Below are positions 1 through 7,524 of a DNA stretch of 46,283 bases, piece by piece. The notes beneath the pieces were generated by a model. The model did no database searches, was not told the DNA's origin, and worked only from the letters and a program-made list of their open reading frames with translations. Origin of the DNA: Flavobacteriales bacterium UBA720 (GTDB lineage Bacteria > Bacteroidota > Bacteroidia > Flavobacteriales > Weeksellaceae); NCBI GenBank assembly GCA_002297505.1, contig DBLQ01000081.1:1-46283 (forward strand). The letters run 5' to 3'. How positions within the stretch are numbered: position 1 is the stretch's first letter; every line of letters starts with the position of its first letter. A program made the translations under genes and the position numbers.

Positions 1-459
1 GTGCAACTTCCCGCATCTGTTCGTAATCAATTAAACCCGTTTCCCGCTGAACGCCGTAAGAGCATACTTCATACTGGATTCCGGAAAATTAACCGCTGAG
101 CCGTGCGTCAGATGACCGCCCATCGACAAATCCATTCCCATCACTTTATCACCCGGCTTCAGAACCGACAGATAAATCGCAGCATTGGCCTGGGAACCAG
201 AATGTGGCTGGACATTGACATACTCGACCCCGAACAGTTCCTTAGCCCTGTCGATGGCGAGCTGCTCTACCTCATCCACCACTTCGCAACCGCCATAGTA
301 TCTGCGGCCCGGGTAGCCTTCGGCATATTTATTGGTGAGCACACTTCCCATTGCTCTCATCACGTTGTCGGAAACAAAATTTTCCGAGGCAATGAGCTCA
401 ATGCCGTGCGTCTGTCTTAGTCGTTCTTTTTCAATTAAGTCGAAAATCGGGTCTTGCAT
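1..459 (-). CDS. glyA: Serine hydroxymethyltransferase, N-terminal part (frameshifted, runs off window)
   Basis: GlyA interconverts serine and glycine with tetrahydrofolate, using PLP, in the cytoplasm. The first 120 residues are a textbook SHMT N-terminus (IELIASENFVS, NKYAEGYPGRRYYGG, VQPHSGSQANAAIY, GGHLTHGSAVNF). After the NF at about 85-90 the frame breaks: the ATG frame ends in a stop near 31, while the +1 frame continues as SGIQYEVCSYGVQRETGLID, exactly what the family has next. One missing A in the plus-strand run of four A at 85-88 explains it. The PLP lysine and the rest lie outside the window. A broken glyA would be costly, so a homopolymer sequencing error is at least as likely as a real mutation. 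Confidence 0.93.
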
Positions 460-478
460 TTGTCAGATTTATTTTTTC

Positions 479-486
479 CAAAAGTA
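479..486 (-). promoter_or_regulatory. Candidate glyA -7 box
   Basis: On the minus strand this reads TACTTTTG, a match to the Bacteroidota -7 consensus TAnnTTTG, about 20 bases before the glyA ATG. I saw no clear TTG at the usual -33 distance. Confidence 0.4.
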
Positions 487-500
487 AGAAATTCCGAAGA

Positions 501-508
501 TATTTTTG
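501..508 (+). promoter_or_regulatory. Candidate -7 box for the gene at 610
   Basis: TATTTTTG fits TAnnTTTG on the plus strand, about 100 bases upstream of the small gene at 610. No clear -33 element is visible. Confidence 0.3.
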
Positions 509-609
509 TACATTTCAATGATTAAGATTGCGGGGTGCAAAAATCGCCGGCCTCCTTTTTGACAAAGAACTGAGGGCCTCCAAACCATTAAACATTCAAC
601 ATATATACT

Positions 610-906
610 ATGAAATCGAAGAAGAAATATAAGAAAGAGCTTTTGAAATCTCTAAAACATCTTGAGGCTGCAGAAAGTGCCTCGCTGCGGGTCATGACCA
701 ACCTTATGCTCCTAAAGGAGATGAAGGATAACAACATCAAGTTTAAGAAAGGCGACGTCTTTTCCTTTGAAGACGACATCTTTGATTACAGTGAGGATAA
801 AAATGTCCGCATCCTGGCAAAACTCCGCAAGAAAACGATGAAGGCGATGCAGAAACTGGTGGAGAATAATTCGTTTAAAGACAAGGAGCTGCAGTTTTTG
901 GCTTAA
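610..906 (+). CDS. Small lysine-rich protein of unknown function
   Basis: I do not recognise this 98-aa protein. It is highly charged, starts with a run of lysines (MKSKKKYKKELLKSLKHLEA) and is predicted by eye to be mostly helical, with no signal peptide or membrane segment. It is divergent from glyA, has a candidate -7 box upstream (501-508) and is followed by a good rho-independent terminator (978-1003), which supports it being a real single-gene transcript. An ORF on the other strand over the same bases has no such support. Confidence 0.6.
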   Translation: MKSKKKYKKELLKSLKHLEAAESASLRVMTNLMLLKEMKDNNIKFKKGDVFSFEDDIFDYSEDKNVRILAKLRKKTMKAMQKLVENNSFKDKELQFLA

Positions 907-910
907 TCAA

Positions 911-960
911 CCACCCCGACGGCATTCGCAGAATGCCGTCGCCCCTCCAGGGGAGGGGAA
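911..960. repeat. Double palindromic (REP-like) intergenic element
   Basis: Two adjacent GC-rich hairpins: GACGGCATTC (918-927) pairs with GAATGCCGTC (931-940), and CCCCTCC (942-948) pairs with GGAGGGG (952-958). The 'ccaccccg...cccctcc.ggagggg' layout resembles dispersed intergenic palindromes I know from flavobacterial genomes; that family assignment is from memory, and only one copy is in this window. Confidence 0.5.
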
Positions 961-977
961 TTCAGATCTAAAATATT

Positions 978-1003
978 TCCCTTCAGCTTGAAGGGATTTT
1001 TTT
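978..1003 (+). terminator. Rho-independent terminator after the small gene
   Basis: Perfect stem TCCCTTCA / TGAAGGGA with loop GCT, followed by seven T (997-1003). Confidence 0.8.
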
Positions 1004-1005
1004 GG

Positions 1006-1893
1006 TTAAAACAATGGAGGCTCTTCGGAAGCCATTACCGGAACGTGAATATCTGTTTTCCAATCCTTATTCATCTTTTGGATCAGATGTGATGATAGTA
1101 ATGGTGAAGCTTTTTCAATGTTCTGATGAACAAAGAAATAGAGATTCTGCAGGCCTTCCTTTTTCCACTTGGTCAGTCTCTGCAGCCAGTCGTCCAGCCT
1201 TTCGTAGTCACTTTCGGCATTAGCACCTACATAGCGGATGAATGCATGCGGCGTGGTGAGGCGCATATGCAACATGTCTCTCCTGCCCGCGGTGTCTACA
1301 ATAATATTGGTAATGTTATGCATCTCAAACAGTTCGCAAACCGTATTGAACACTTCTTCGTCGGTAAACCATTCTGTATTTCTCAATTCGATGGCTAGCG
1401 GCACTTCCTTCGGCCAGTCCTGAACGAACTTCTCCAAACGTTCGTAATCCTTAGGCTTGAAATTATCGTGAAGCTGCAGAAAAACCATTCCCAGCTTCTC
1501 ATCGAAATTTAGAACCGCGGAAGCAAATTGTGTGACGACATCGGTGATATTCAGCAACCTCCTGAAATGCGAGACGGTGTTGGTAATCTTCGGAAAAAAC
1601 TTAAAACCTTTCGGTGTCTTTTCTTTCCAGGTCTTAACCTGTTCAGCTGTTGGCATGCCGTAGAAAGTCGCATTCAACTCAATGGAATTAAATTGCGTGG
1701 CATAATAAGTCAACTCATCTTTTGTCCCTTTCGGATAGAAGCCTTTGAGGTCGGTTTTGTTCCATTTTGCACAGCCAATCGAGATATTGTCTAAACCTTT
1801 TTTGTTCTGATTGAGAATGAATTGGGTTTGAGGATGGTCTTTTGGCAGTGTAAAATCGATCTGCGAAGGATCTGGGACTTGTCCGAATTTCAT
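1006..1893 (-). CDS. DUF72 (YecE-like) family protein
   Basis: 295 aa, cytoplasmic, full length for the DUF72/YecE TIM-barrel-like family, whose biochemical role is not settled. Family signatures visible: IGCAKWN near residue 40, FNSIELNATFYGMPTAEQVKTW, GFKFFPKITNTVSH, LGMVFLQLHDNF, and PLAIELRNTEWF near residue 165. It stands alone between the nrdA terminator and the small gene at 610. Confidence 0.88.
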   Translation of the reverse strand: MKFGQVPDPSQIDFTLPKDHPQTQFILNQNKKGLDNISIGCAKWNKTDLKGFYPKGTKDELTYYATQFNSIELNATFYGMPTAEQVKTWKEKTPKGFKFFPKITNTVSHFRRLLNITDVVTQFASAVLNFDEKLGMVFLQLHDNFKPKDYERLEKFVQDWPKEVPLAIELRNTEWFTDEEVFNTVCELFEMHNITNIIVDTAGRRDMLHMRLTTPHAFIRYVGANAESDYERLDDWLQRLTKWKKEGLQNLYFFVHQNIEKASPLLSSHLIQKMNKDWKTDIHVPVMASEEPPLF

Positions 1894-2052
1894 TTTATGA
1901 GAAGTTAGAGGTTAGAAATTAGATTTTAGAATGGAGGTTTAAAGTTAGGGAAAAGTTTGATGATTTTAAACGCAAAATGCGGAAAGTTTTTTGATCCTTA
2001 GAATCTTTTAAGTTCGCAAAGCCGTCAACTCAGCAAAGAAATTCAGACAAAA

Positions 2053-2083
2053 AAACCATCCCGTTTTTACAACAAGATGGTTT
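2053..2083 (-). terminator. Terminator downstream of nrdA
   Basis: On the minus strand AAACCATC pairs with GATGGTTT around a 15-base loop and runs into a T tract; it lies 26 bases past the nrdA stop. Confidence 0.75.
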
Positions 2084-2108
2084 CAATTATCTATTTTTTA
2101 TTATCGTC

Positions 2109-3767
2109 TTACGCTTCGCAAGCAGAGCACGTCACAAAGTTGACCATCAATTCTTTGGAAACCGAAGAACTTCTTTGGTAATACAAGGTTTTCACACCTT
2201 TTTTCCAGGCCTCGATCATCACGTAGTTCACATCTTTAACCGGCATTGTGGAAGGAATCTGCAAGTTAAGAGATTGAGCCTGGTCAATATATTGCTGTCT
2301 TTGAGCTGCCTGAGAAACGATTTCCATCGGAGAAATCTCTCTGAACGTTTTGAACACTGCCTTTTCATCATCTGTCAAACCTTCAAGATGTTGAACAGAA
2401 CCGTGATTCAACATAATGGTTCTCCAGGTTTCTTCGTTATCCAAACCTTTTTCATCTAACAATTTTGCCAGATATTTGTTCTTACGCATAAAGTTTCCTT
2501 TTGCCAGACCTGCTTTGTAATAGTTGGATGCAAAAGGTTCGATGCCCGGAGACGTTTGCCCGAGGATCGCAGAACTGGAAGTTGTTGGTGCTATCGCCAT
2601 CAACGTTGTGTTTCTCATTCCGTAACCTTTCAGCATATCCGGCTCGCCGTAGATGTTTGCCAACTCTCTGGAAGCAATCTCAGACTGCTCTTTGATGTGG
2701 CGGAACGCTCTCGCATTGAACTGAGTCGCCTCGAAACTTTCGAACGGAATCATATTTTTCTGCAAGTAAGAATGGTATCCGAGAACGCCCAAACCTAAAG
2801 CTCTGTGACGCATCGCAAAGTTTCTTGCCGAAGTCAGGTAATAATTTCCTTCCGTTTTCTCGATGAATTCTGAGAGAACCGCGTCCAGGAAATAGATTGC
2901 TAATTTCACTGCATTCGTATCTTTCCATTCGTCGTACAATTCCAGGTTCATAGAAGACAGACAGCAGATGAAAGACTCGTTAGCCGTAGAAGGCAACATA
3001 ATCTCGGAGCACAGGTTACTGGCGTTCACCATCAATCCGGCATCTTTGTAAACCTGAGGCTTGTTTCTGTTCACATTATCGGTGAAGAAGATGTAAGGCA
3101 AACCTTTCTGCTGACGGCTTTCCAAAACTCTAGCCCAGATTTTACGCTTGTCCGCATCACCGTCGATCATATCCTGCATCCAATAATCCGGAACGCAAAT
3201 CCCGGTAAACAAGTTCTGGATCGGACTTCCGATATCTTTGATGCTCAAAAATTCTTCAATGTCACCGTGGTCGATATCCAGATACGCTGCAAAAGCACCT
3301 CTTCTCACGCCACCTTGAGACACCACATCCATCGCTGTATCATACAACTTCATGAAAGAAACCGCTCCGGAAGATTTTCCGTTGTCCGTCACCGCCGTTC
3401 CTCTGTTTCTCAGCTCGCCAAAATAGCCTGAAGTACCACCTCCGATCTTCGTCTGCATAATCACCTCGCCCAATTTATGCGTGATGCCCTCAATGTTATC
3501 CGGCACATGAACGTTGAAACAAGAAATTGGCAAACCGCGCTGCGTTCCCATATTGGCCCACACCGGCGAGGAAAAACTGATCCAGCCTTTAACAATCATT
3601 TCTTTAAATGCCGGCTGGAGTTCCGGTTTGTAAAGGCGTTTTGCGGCAGCCGTCGTAATCCTGTCTATGGCACCTTCCACCGTTTCTCCCTTCAGCAGGT
3701 AGCCTCTGTTGAGCATTTGTTCAGACTCTTCGTTGAGCCACCAGATATCTATGTTTTCGTCCATCAT
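2109..3767 (-). CDS. nrdA: Class I ribonucleotide reductase, large (catalytic) subunit
   Basis: Reduces ribonucleotides to deoxyribonucleotides together with NrdB. 552 aa, short because it has no N-terminal ATP-cone, so dATP activity inhibition through a cone is not expected in this subunit. Visible motifs: SCFNVHVPD (first redox cysteine), GGGTSGYFGELR, SQGGVRRGAFAAYLD, NLCSEIMLP (N-x-C-x-E, the radical cysteine and catalytic glutamate), TTSSSAILGQTSPGIEP, and the mobile C-terminal redox pair CSACEA. The frame opens MMDEN; either Met could be the start. It follows nrdB after a 374-base gap that holds palindromic repeats but no gene. Confidence 0.95.
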   Translation of the reverse strand: MMDENIDIWWLNEESEQMLNRGYLLKGETVEGAIDRITTAAAKRLYKPELQPAFKEMIVKGWISFSSPVWANMGTQRGLPISCFNVHVPDNIEGITHKLGEVIMQTKIGGGTSGYFGELRNRGTAVTDNGKSSGAVSFMKLYDTAMDVVSQGGVRRGAFAAYLDIDHGDIEEFLSIKDIGSPIQNLFTGICVPDYWMQDMIDGDADKRKIWARVLESRQQKGLPYIFFTDNVNRNKPQVYKDAGLMVNASNLCSEIMLPSTANESFICCLSSMNLELYDEWKDTNAVKLAIYFLDAVLSEFIEKTEGNYYLTSARNFAMRHRALGLGVLGYHSYLQKNMIPFESFEATQFNARAFRHIKEQSEIASRELANIYGEPDMLKGYGMRNTTLMAIAPTTSSSAILGQTSPGIEPFASNYYKAGLAKGNFMRKNKYLAKLLDEKGLDNEETWRTIMLNHGSVQHLEGLTDDEKAVFKTFREISPMEIVSQAAQRQQYIDQAQSLNLQIPSTMPVKDVNYVMIEAWKKGVKTLYYQRSSSVSKELMVNFVTCSACEA

Positions 3768-3814
3768 AACTTTTATATTTTGTGAATTAACAGTTCTTTA
3801 TTATTGATTTGGGC

Positions 3815-3895
3815 GCCTTTTCCGCGCTCCACTCCCGCTTCTCGCCAAAGGCGGAGAGCTCCGTTCAGCTCGGGGCGCGCTTCGCCTCTGTTGAG
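3815..3895. repeat. GC-rich folded intergenic element between nrdB and nrdA
   Basis: An abrupt GC-rich block in an AT-rich gap. It has several self-complementary parts (CGCC-AAA-GGCG at about 3843-3853; GAGCT...AGCTC near 3856-3872; GCGC-containing ends). No long ORF is convincing here. It looks like a dispersed flavobacterial intergenic repeat or a structured leader of the nrdA transcript; I cannot decide between them. Confidence 0.35.
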
Positions 3896-3999
3896 GATTT
3901 TGCATAAAAAAGAAAATTCCAAGAACTTAAAATGTTTCTTAAAATTTTCTTTTTTACACCTTTCTGAGTCCGAAACTTTGAAAGGATTTTCACTCACTT

Positions 4000-4048
4000 T
4001 TGTCATTCCGTAGAAATCCAAACGGCTGAGATTCCTACGGAATGACAA
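4000..4048. repeat. Perfect 14-bp inverted repeat (palindromic intergenic element)
   Basis: TTGTCATTCCGTAG (4000-4013) is the exact reverse complement of 4035-4048; with one mismatch the arms extend to 19 bp (through AATC/GATT). It lies between nrdB and nrdA, so it would form a long hairpin in a nrdBA transcript. The 'gtcattccgtagaatc' core resembles a repeat common in Bacteroidota genomes. The remainder of the 3768-4141 gap shows nothing else I can name. Confidence 0.55.
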
Positions 4049-4141
4049 TATTATGTTCCTGTCGTGTGCTTAATTAGCTAATTGCTGTTGAAACTTCCGA
4101 CATCCGAAATCTGACATCCTGCATCCTACATCTGACAAAAC

Positions 4142-5116
4142 CTAAAACAAATCGTTCGCAGTAATTGATTTATCGTGTTTTGTATAATCTACCGGACGTT
4201 TGGCAAAGAAATCATCCATGGAATTGGCGAAAACTTCTTCCTCGAACCAAACCATCGGTTTATAATCTTCCTGAGACACATTGTACCTGGTTTTCATCCC
4301 GATTTTCTTCAGGGAATCATCTACTCTGTACTTCATAAAGTCCAGCAGATTTTTCTTGGACACGTGGTCAATTTCTCCCAATTCGAAAATCCAGTCCAGA
4401 ATATTGGATTCCATTTCAATCGATTCGTCTACGAGGTCGTAAATAGATTCGATGTCTTCGTCAGTCAACAATTCCGGTTGTTCTTCTCTGATTTTGTTGA
4501 TAAGATAGATGCCGCCGTTCGCGTGGATTTGCTCATCCACAGAAGTCCATGCAATAATGTTGGACACATTCTTCATATAGCCTTTGAACCTTGTGAAACT
4601 CAAAATGATTGCAAACTGGCTGAACAACGACACGTTTTCTATCAAAATACTGAACAGCAATAATGATGAAACGTAAGCTTTCGGATCCTGGGAATTGGCA
4701 TTTTTCAGCACTTTGCTCAGGTAATCGATCCTGTCTTTGACGGCAGGAATATCGACTACATTCAGGAACTCGTCATTATAACCCAATACTTCCAATAATC
4801 TGGAATAAGCTTCGGAATGGCGAAATTCGCATTCTGCAAATGTTGCTCCCAAACCGTTCAATTCAGGCTTTGGCAGGTGGTGATAAAGATTTCCCCAGAA
4901 GGTTTTCACATTCACCTCAATCTGGGCAATCGCCAGGAGCGCATGCTTCACGGCATTCTTCTCGTGTGGCTCCAGCTGGGAATGGAAATCCTGGATATCA
5001 GCTGTAAAATCTACTTCCGAGTGCACCCAATAGGACTTGTTGATAGCTTCTATAAATTGTAAAACTTCCGGATACTCAAATGGTTTATAACTTATTCGTT
5101 TATCAAAAATCCCCAT
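4142..5116 (-). CDS. nrdB: Class I ribonucleotide reductase, small (radical) subunit
   Basis: 324 aa; forms the diiron-tyrosyl radical that is passed to NrdA. All six metal ligands can be placed by comparison with E. coli R2: Glu in AIAQIEV (position of D84), Glu and His in CEFRH (E115, H118), Glu in ILIENVSL (E204), and Glu/His in VDEQIH (E238, H241). The radical tyrosine is present at the Y122 position (EFRHSEAY). C-terminal tail ends ITANDLF, the part that docks NrdA. It is the first gene of a minus-strand nrdB-nrdA pair. Confidence 0.95.
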   Translation of the reverse strand: MGIFDKRISYKPFEYPEVLQFIEAINKSYWVHSEVDFTADIQDFHSQLEPHEKNAVKHALLAIAQIEVNVKTFWGNLYHHLPKPELNGLGATFAECEFRHSEAYSRLLEVLGYNDEFLNVVDIPAVKDRIDYLSKVLKNANSQDPKAYVSSLLLFSILIENVSLFSQFAIILSFTRFKGYMKNVSNIIAWTSVDEQIHANGGIYLINKIREEQPELLTDEDIESIYDLVDESIEMESNILDWIFELGEIDHVSKKNLLDFMKYRVDDSLKKIGMKTRYNVSQEDYKPMVWFEEEVFANSMDDFFAKRPVDYTKHDKSITANDLF

Positions 5117-5218
5117 AATTCTGGCATTTATTCTATTGGTTTGTAATCTGTTATGAAAAATCTCGGAGGGACATTATTCTGAAAACCGGGTTTTCTTTTT
5201 TCTTCCGAAGCGATAACA

Positions 5219-5226
5219 CAAAAATA
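5219..5226 (-). promoter_or_regulatory. Candidate -7 box of nrdB
   Basis: TATTTTTG on the minus strand, about 100 bases before the nrdB ATG. The -33 region has only a weak TTTC. This is the only good box I see in the 371-base gap 5117-5487, which otherwise holds no gene. Confidence 0.4.
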
Positions 5227-5297
5227 GAACATGACAGCTACATTTGAAAGAGTGGAAGCCCGAAAAACGTCAAAAATCTGACAATCATCGGCAAAAG

Positions 5298-5306
5298 TTT
5301 TCCACA
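5298..5306 (+). promoter_or_regulatory. DnaA-box-like 9-mer upstream of nrdB
   Basis: TTTTCCACA fits the relaxed DnaA box TTWTNCACA. It lies about 75 bases upstream of the candidate nrdB -7 box. DnaA boxes are known in the E. coli nrdAB promoter; a single 9-mer is weak evidence. Confidence 0.3.
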
Positions 5307-5487
5307 TTATGTTAAAAGTGCTTTGTATAGGGATTCTACGGCGAAAATGCTGCGTCACGATTCGCGCAGAACGCATTTCTGAATTAAACAAAACCCTGGA
5401 AATGCCTTGAAAAAGGAATCAGAAATTAAACAACTGCAATTGATGCGATTCAAGGCTTTTAGAAAACGGTGAATTTGATTAAAATTT

Positions 5488-6303
5488 TTAACCTTCCGAT
5501 TGCTTCTTGGAAAAGTTGTGCGTCTTGATGTATTCGGCAAAGGCTTCCTTCAGCCTGAATTCGATAGCGGCTTTGTTGAAATTCTTTCTGTAATTCTTCG
5601 CCAGGTCATAAGCGCGGTCTGCATAAGCCAGGAAAATATCAAAATCATATTCGTCCAGTCCGTACCGAGTATAATAGCCGATGTCTATCGCAGATTTTAC
5701 CCGTTTGTAGAATTCTTCAGTCTCGGCATAGTCGGCTGTAGTCTTGGGAGAAGTGTTGGCTTTCTGAATCAGTCCGCCAAGTGCGCCTGCCATTTTCAGC
5801 AGATTGAGCTGTCCTGCAGAAAAATCGTGTGGCTTAAATGCCGACGGCACCGATGCTTTTGGAATGACTTCATTGGAAGGCGTCTTCATATATAGATTCA
5901 TCGCAGTGTTCAGCTCAGCAATTCTTGGGGACGGATTGAGCCTTGTGACGTCTTTTTAGAGAATACCGGTCGGCCGGAAGCTGAGTTGGACTTCCTCAAT
6001 CTCCTCCGGAATCGTGGTCAGGCTCACAGTGAGACTTGCCGCGAAATTCTCCGGCATGATGGTTACCAATTTTCTTTCGTAACCCTGACGGGAAATACGC
6101 AGTTCGTCCGAGGCCTGGGCAGCGATGACAAAGTTTCCCATCTTGTCCGACATCACGATCTGATCTGTGCGGAGGTTATAGATGCTGGCAAAAGGCAGCT
6201 TGTCACCACTTTCATTGGCGATATTTCCTAAAATATATTGGGTTTGAGCGAAAAATCTGGTGGCAAAAAAGAGTAAAATAAAAAGAAGTCGAGATGTTTT
6301 CAT
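5488..6303 (-). pseudogene. CarboxypepD-regulatory-domain secreted protein split by an in-frame TAA
   Basis: One 271-codon frame from ATG 6303 to 5488, interrupted once by TAA at 5956-5958. Part 1 (115 aa) has a signal peptide (FILLFFATRFFAQ) and a carboxypeptidase-regulatory-like beta fold (GNIANESGDKLPFASIYN, MSDKMGNFVI). It ends RPTGIL; after the stop the same frame goes on KDVTRLNPSPRIAELNTAMN, then into the C-terminal part (137 aa from an internal ATG at 5901; KPHDFSAGQLNLL, AKNYRKNFNKAAIEFRLKEAF). Full-length flavobacterial relatives, as I recall them, are one protein of about this total size, so this is a nonsense mutation or a base-call error. Function unknown; likely periplasmic or surface. 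Confidence 0.75.
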
Positions 6304-6716
6304 ATGCAGTTATTGATTTTTTTTGGATGGTCCTATGGAATCGCGTCATCTTTGTCCGCATTACGATCTGCTTATTATCCCGATTTCATAGTTTTATTCT
6401 GAGCAAAATTACTCTGATTGTGATCCGGATAGATTACGGAACCCCTGAAGTGTGTGAAGTTTAACCGCTTTTAACGGGAGTTGTGATTTTTTGTGAATTG
6501 GAACGTCTGATTTTAGTTAAGGATTTTGAGAATTTTTATTAGTGGTATTGTTTAACAGATTGCATCCGTGGAGATTTTGGATATTTTTTCTCTCGCAAAT
6601 TTTGGGGATTTTGCAGATGCATTTTTTATATAACAATTGTCTATTCTATTTTGAGGTGTTTTGGATTCTAATTCTCTACGACAATGTCTTTTTTTGACAA
6701 CAATTGTTTCTTGCGC
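6304..6716. other. Gene-free stretch
   Basis: No convincing gene. A 68-codon minus-strand frame at 6552-6758 has no family features and biased low-complexity DNA. Nothing else seen here. Confidence 0.5.
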
Positions 6717-6853
6717 AGCGCGTGAGGGATGGTAGTGGAAATCCTTTTTTGCTGGCACTAAGTGATCTTTTGCCGTATTAAAGCGGATGCAAAAAAGATT
6801 GAAACGGACAGCCCGGCCCGGGCGGCTGGCTGAGCGCCGGCGAGGGACACGCC
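6717..6853. repeat. Folded GC-rich intergenic element (repeat or small RNA)
   Basis: GCGTG (6719-6723) can pair with CACGC (6848-6852) to close the element; inside, AATC.TTTTTTGC (about 6740-6752) pairs with GCAAAAAAGATT (6789-6800), with one bulged C. A GC-rich segment (6810-6850, AGCCCGGCCCGGGCGG) follows. The overall shape, a closing stem, large open centre and inner hairpin, is 6S-RNA-like, but similar 'gtgagggat..tagtggaaatcc / aagattgaaacgga.agcccggccc' elements occur as dispersed repeats in Bacteroidota as far as I recall. Confidence 0.4.
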
Positions 6854-6876
6854 AAAATTTAGTTTTGGGTTAATAG

Positions 6877-6907
6877 TTGTTAGTTGGTGGTTTTATTTGT
6901 AAATTTG
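6877..6907 (+). promoter_or_regulatory. Promoter of ssrA
   Basis: TTG (6877-6879), a 20-base spacer and TAAATTTG (6900-6907) match the Bacteroidota -33/-7 promoter. Transcription would start near 6913, just ahead of the RNase P-type 5' end at 6924. Confidence 0.65.
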
Positions 6908-6923
6908 TATTCTTAACTTAAAC

Positions 6924-7323
6924 GGGGTTGACTGGTTTCGACAGCAAGACCAATGGGTAAGTAAGCATGCAGAGAACCGTAGCGCGATCTCTTAAATCCC
7001 TTGCTACAACATTTTAACTGGCAACGAAGAGTTCGCTCTTGCAGCTTAATAATCGAAGTTTAGTAGATTCAAGCGTTTCCCGAAGATTTCAGTAAGGAAG
7101 CAAGATGTCTCACCAATGTTCTGTTCTGCGACGTTGGATTCTGGGATATGGTAATGCGGAAATAAGGTCTTGGAAGCTTCGGTCAAGATTCAAAAATTTT
7201 AGAAGCTAAGGTTCAGGTTGGGCGTTTGCTCTCTGCCTGGGCTCGAAAATCAACAGCAAAATAAGCATGTAGAAAGCTTGCGTATTGCTTGTTTGGACGA
7301 GGGTTCGAATCCCTCCAACTCCA
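6924..7323 (+). ncRNA. ssrA: tmRNA (SsrA)
   Basis: Rescues stalled ribosomes by acting as tRNA-Ala and then as a short mRNA. The 5' end GGGGTTGACTGGTTTCGACA and 3' end GGTTCGAATCCCTCC with CAACTCC form the tRNA-like domain (GGGGTTG pairs with CAACTCC, one G-U). The tag frame is ggc aac gaa gag ttc gct ctt gca gct taa at 7020-7049, giving GNEEFALAA after the tRNA-borne Ala, with a second stop directly behind. The CCA end is not encoded (A then CT). About 400 nt, usual size. Its 3' end is the attachment site of the mobile element, which rebuilds the gene end. Confidence 0.95.
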
Positions 7324-7324
7324 C
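7302..7324 (+). other. attL: left attachment site in the ssrA 3' end
   Basis: A 23-bp stretch covering the T-loop and acceptor end of ssrA recurs at 37363-37385 with two mismatches (positions 9 and 10); the last 13 bases CCTCCAACTCCAC are identical. This is the expected direct repeat left by a tyrosine integrase that uses the 3' end of an RNA gene. Confidence 0.85.
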
Positions 7325-7327
7325 TTT

Positions 7328-7358
7328 AAGCCCTGTAAATTACTGATTTACAGGGCTT
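7328..7358 (+). terminator. tmRNA terminator supplied by the element
   Basis: AAGCCCTGTAAAT pairs with ATTTACAGGGCTT around a 5-base loop, followed by TATTTTT. A related hairpin lies after attR (37388-37420). Confidence 0.85.
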
Positions 7359-7367
7359 TATTTTTAA

Positions 7368-7387
7368 AGGTGCTATTATAGGTGCTA
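7368..7387 (+). repeat. Left pair of integrase arm-type repeats
   Basis: AGGTGCTA occurs at 7368-7375 and again at 7380-7387, 12 bp apart. The same pair, same orientation and same spacing, lies at the other end of the element (37234-37253). I infer integrase or excisionase arm sites. Confidence 0.55.
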
Positions 7388-7511
7388 GTTTTTTAATCAC
7401 TAGATGATTAATTTCCAAGCCTGAATAGTGATAACAAACGTAACTTTACGATGGTAAATATTTTAATTATAAATAAATTAATCAAATATAATTTTCGAAA
7501 GAAATAATTTA

Positions 7512-7519
7512 TAATTTTG
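7512..7519 (+). promoter_or_regulatory. -7 box directly before the TTG-start gene
   Basis: TAATTTTG fits TAnnTTTG and ends five bases before the TTG start at 7525, so the transcript would begin at or next to the start codon (leaderless or nearly so). Confidence 0.45.
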
Positions 7520-7524
7520 TAGCG

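Noticed and set aside
103..420. 105-codon plus-strand frame
   Set aside because: Antisense to a clear glyA sequence; no family features.
5128..5391. 87-codon minus-strand frame upstream of nrdB
   Set aside because: Covers the nrdB promoter region and candidate -7 box; translation is not protein-like.
6552..6758. 68-codon minus-strand frame
   Set aside because: Biased low-complexity intergenic DNA overlapping the folded element; no promoter or family match.
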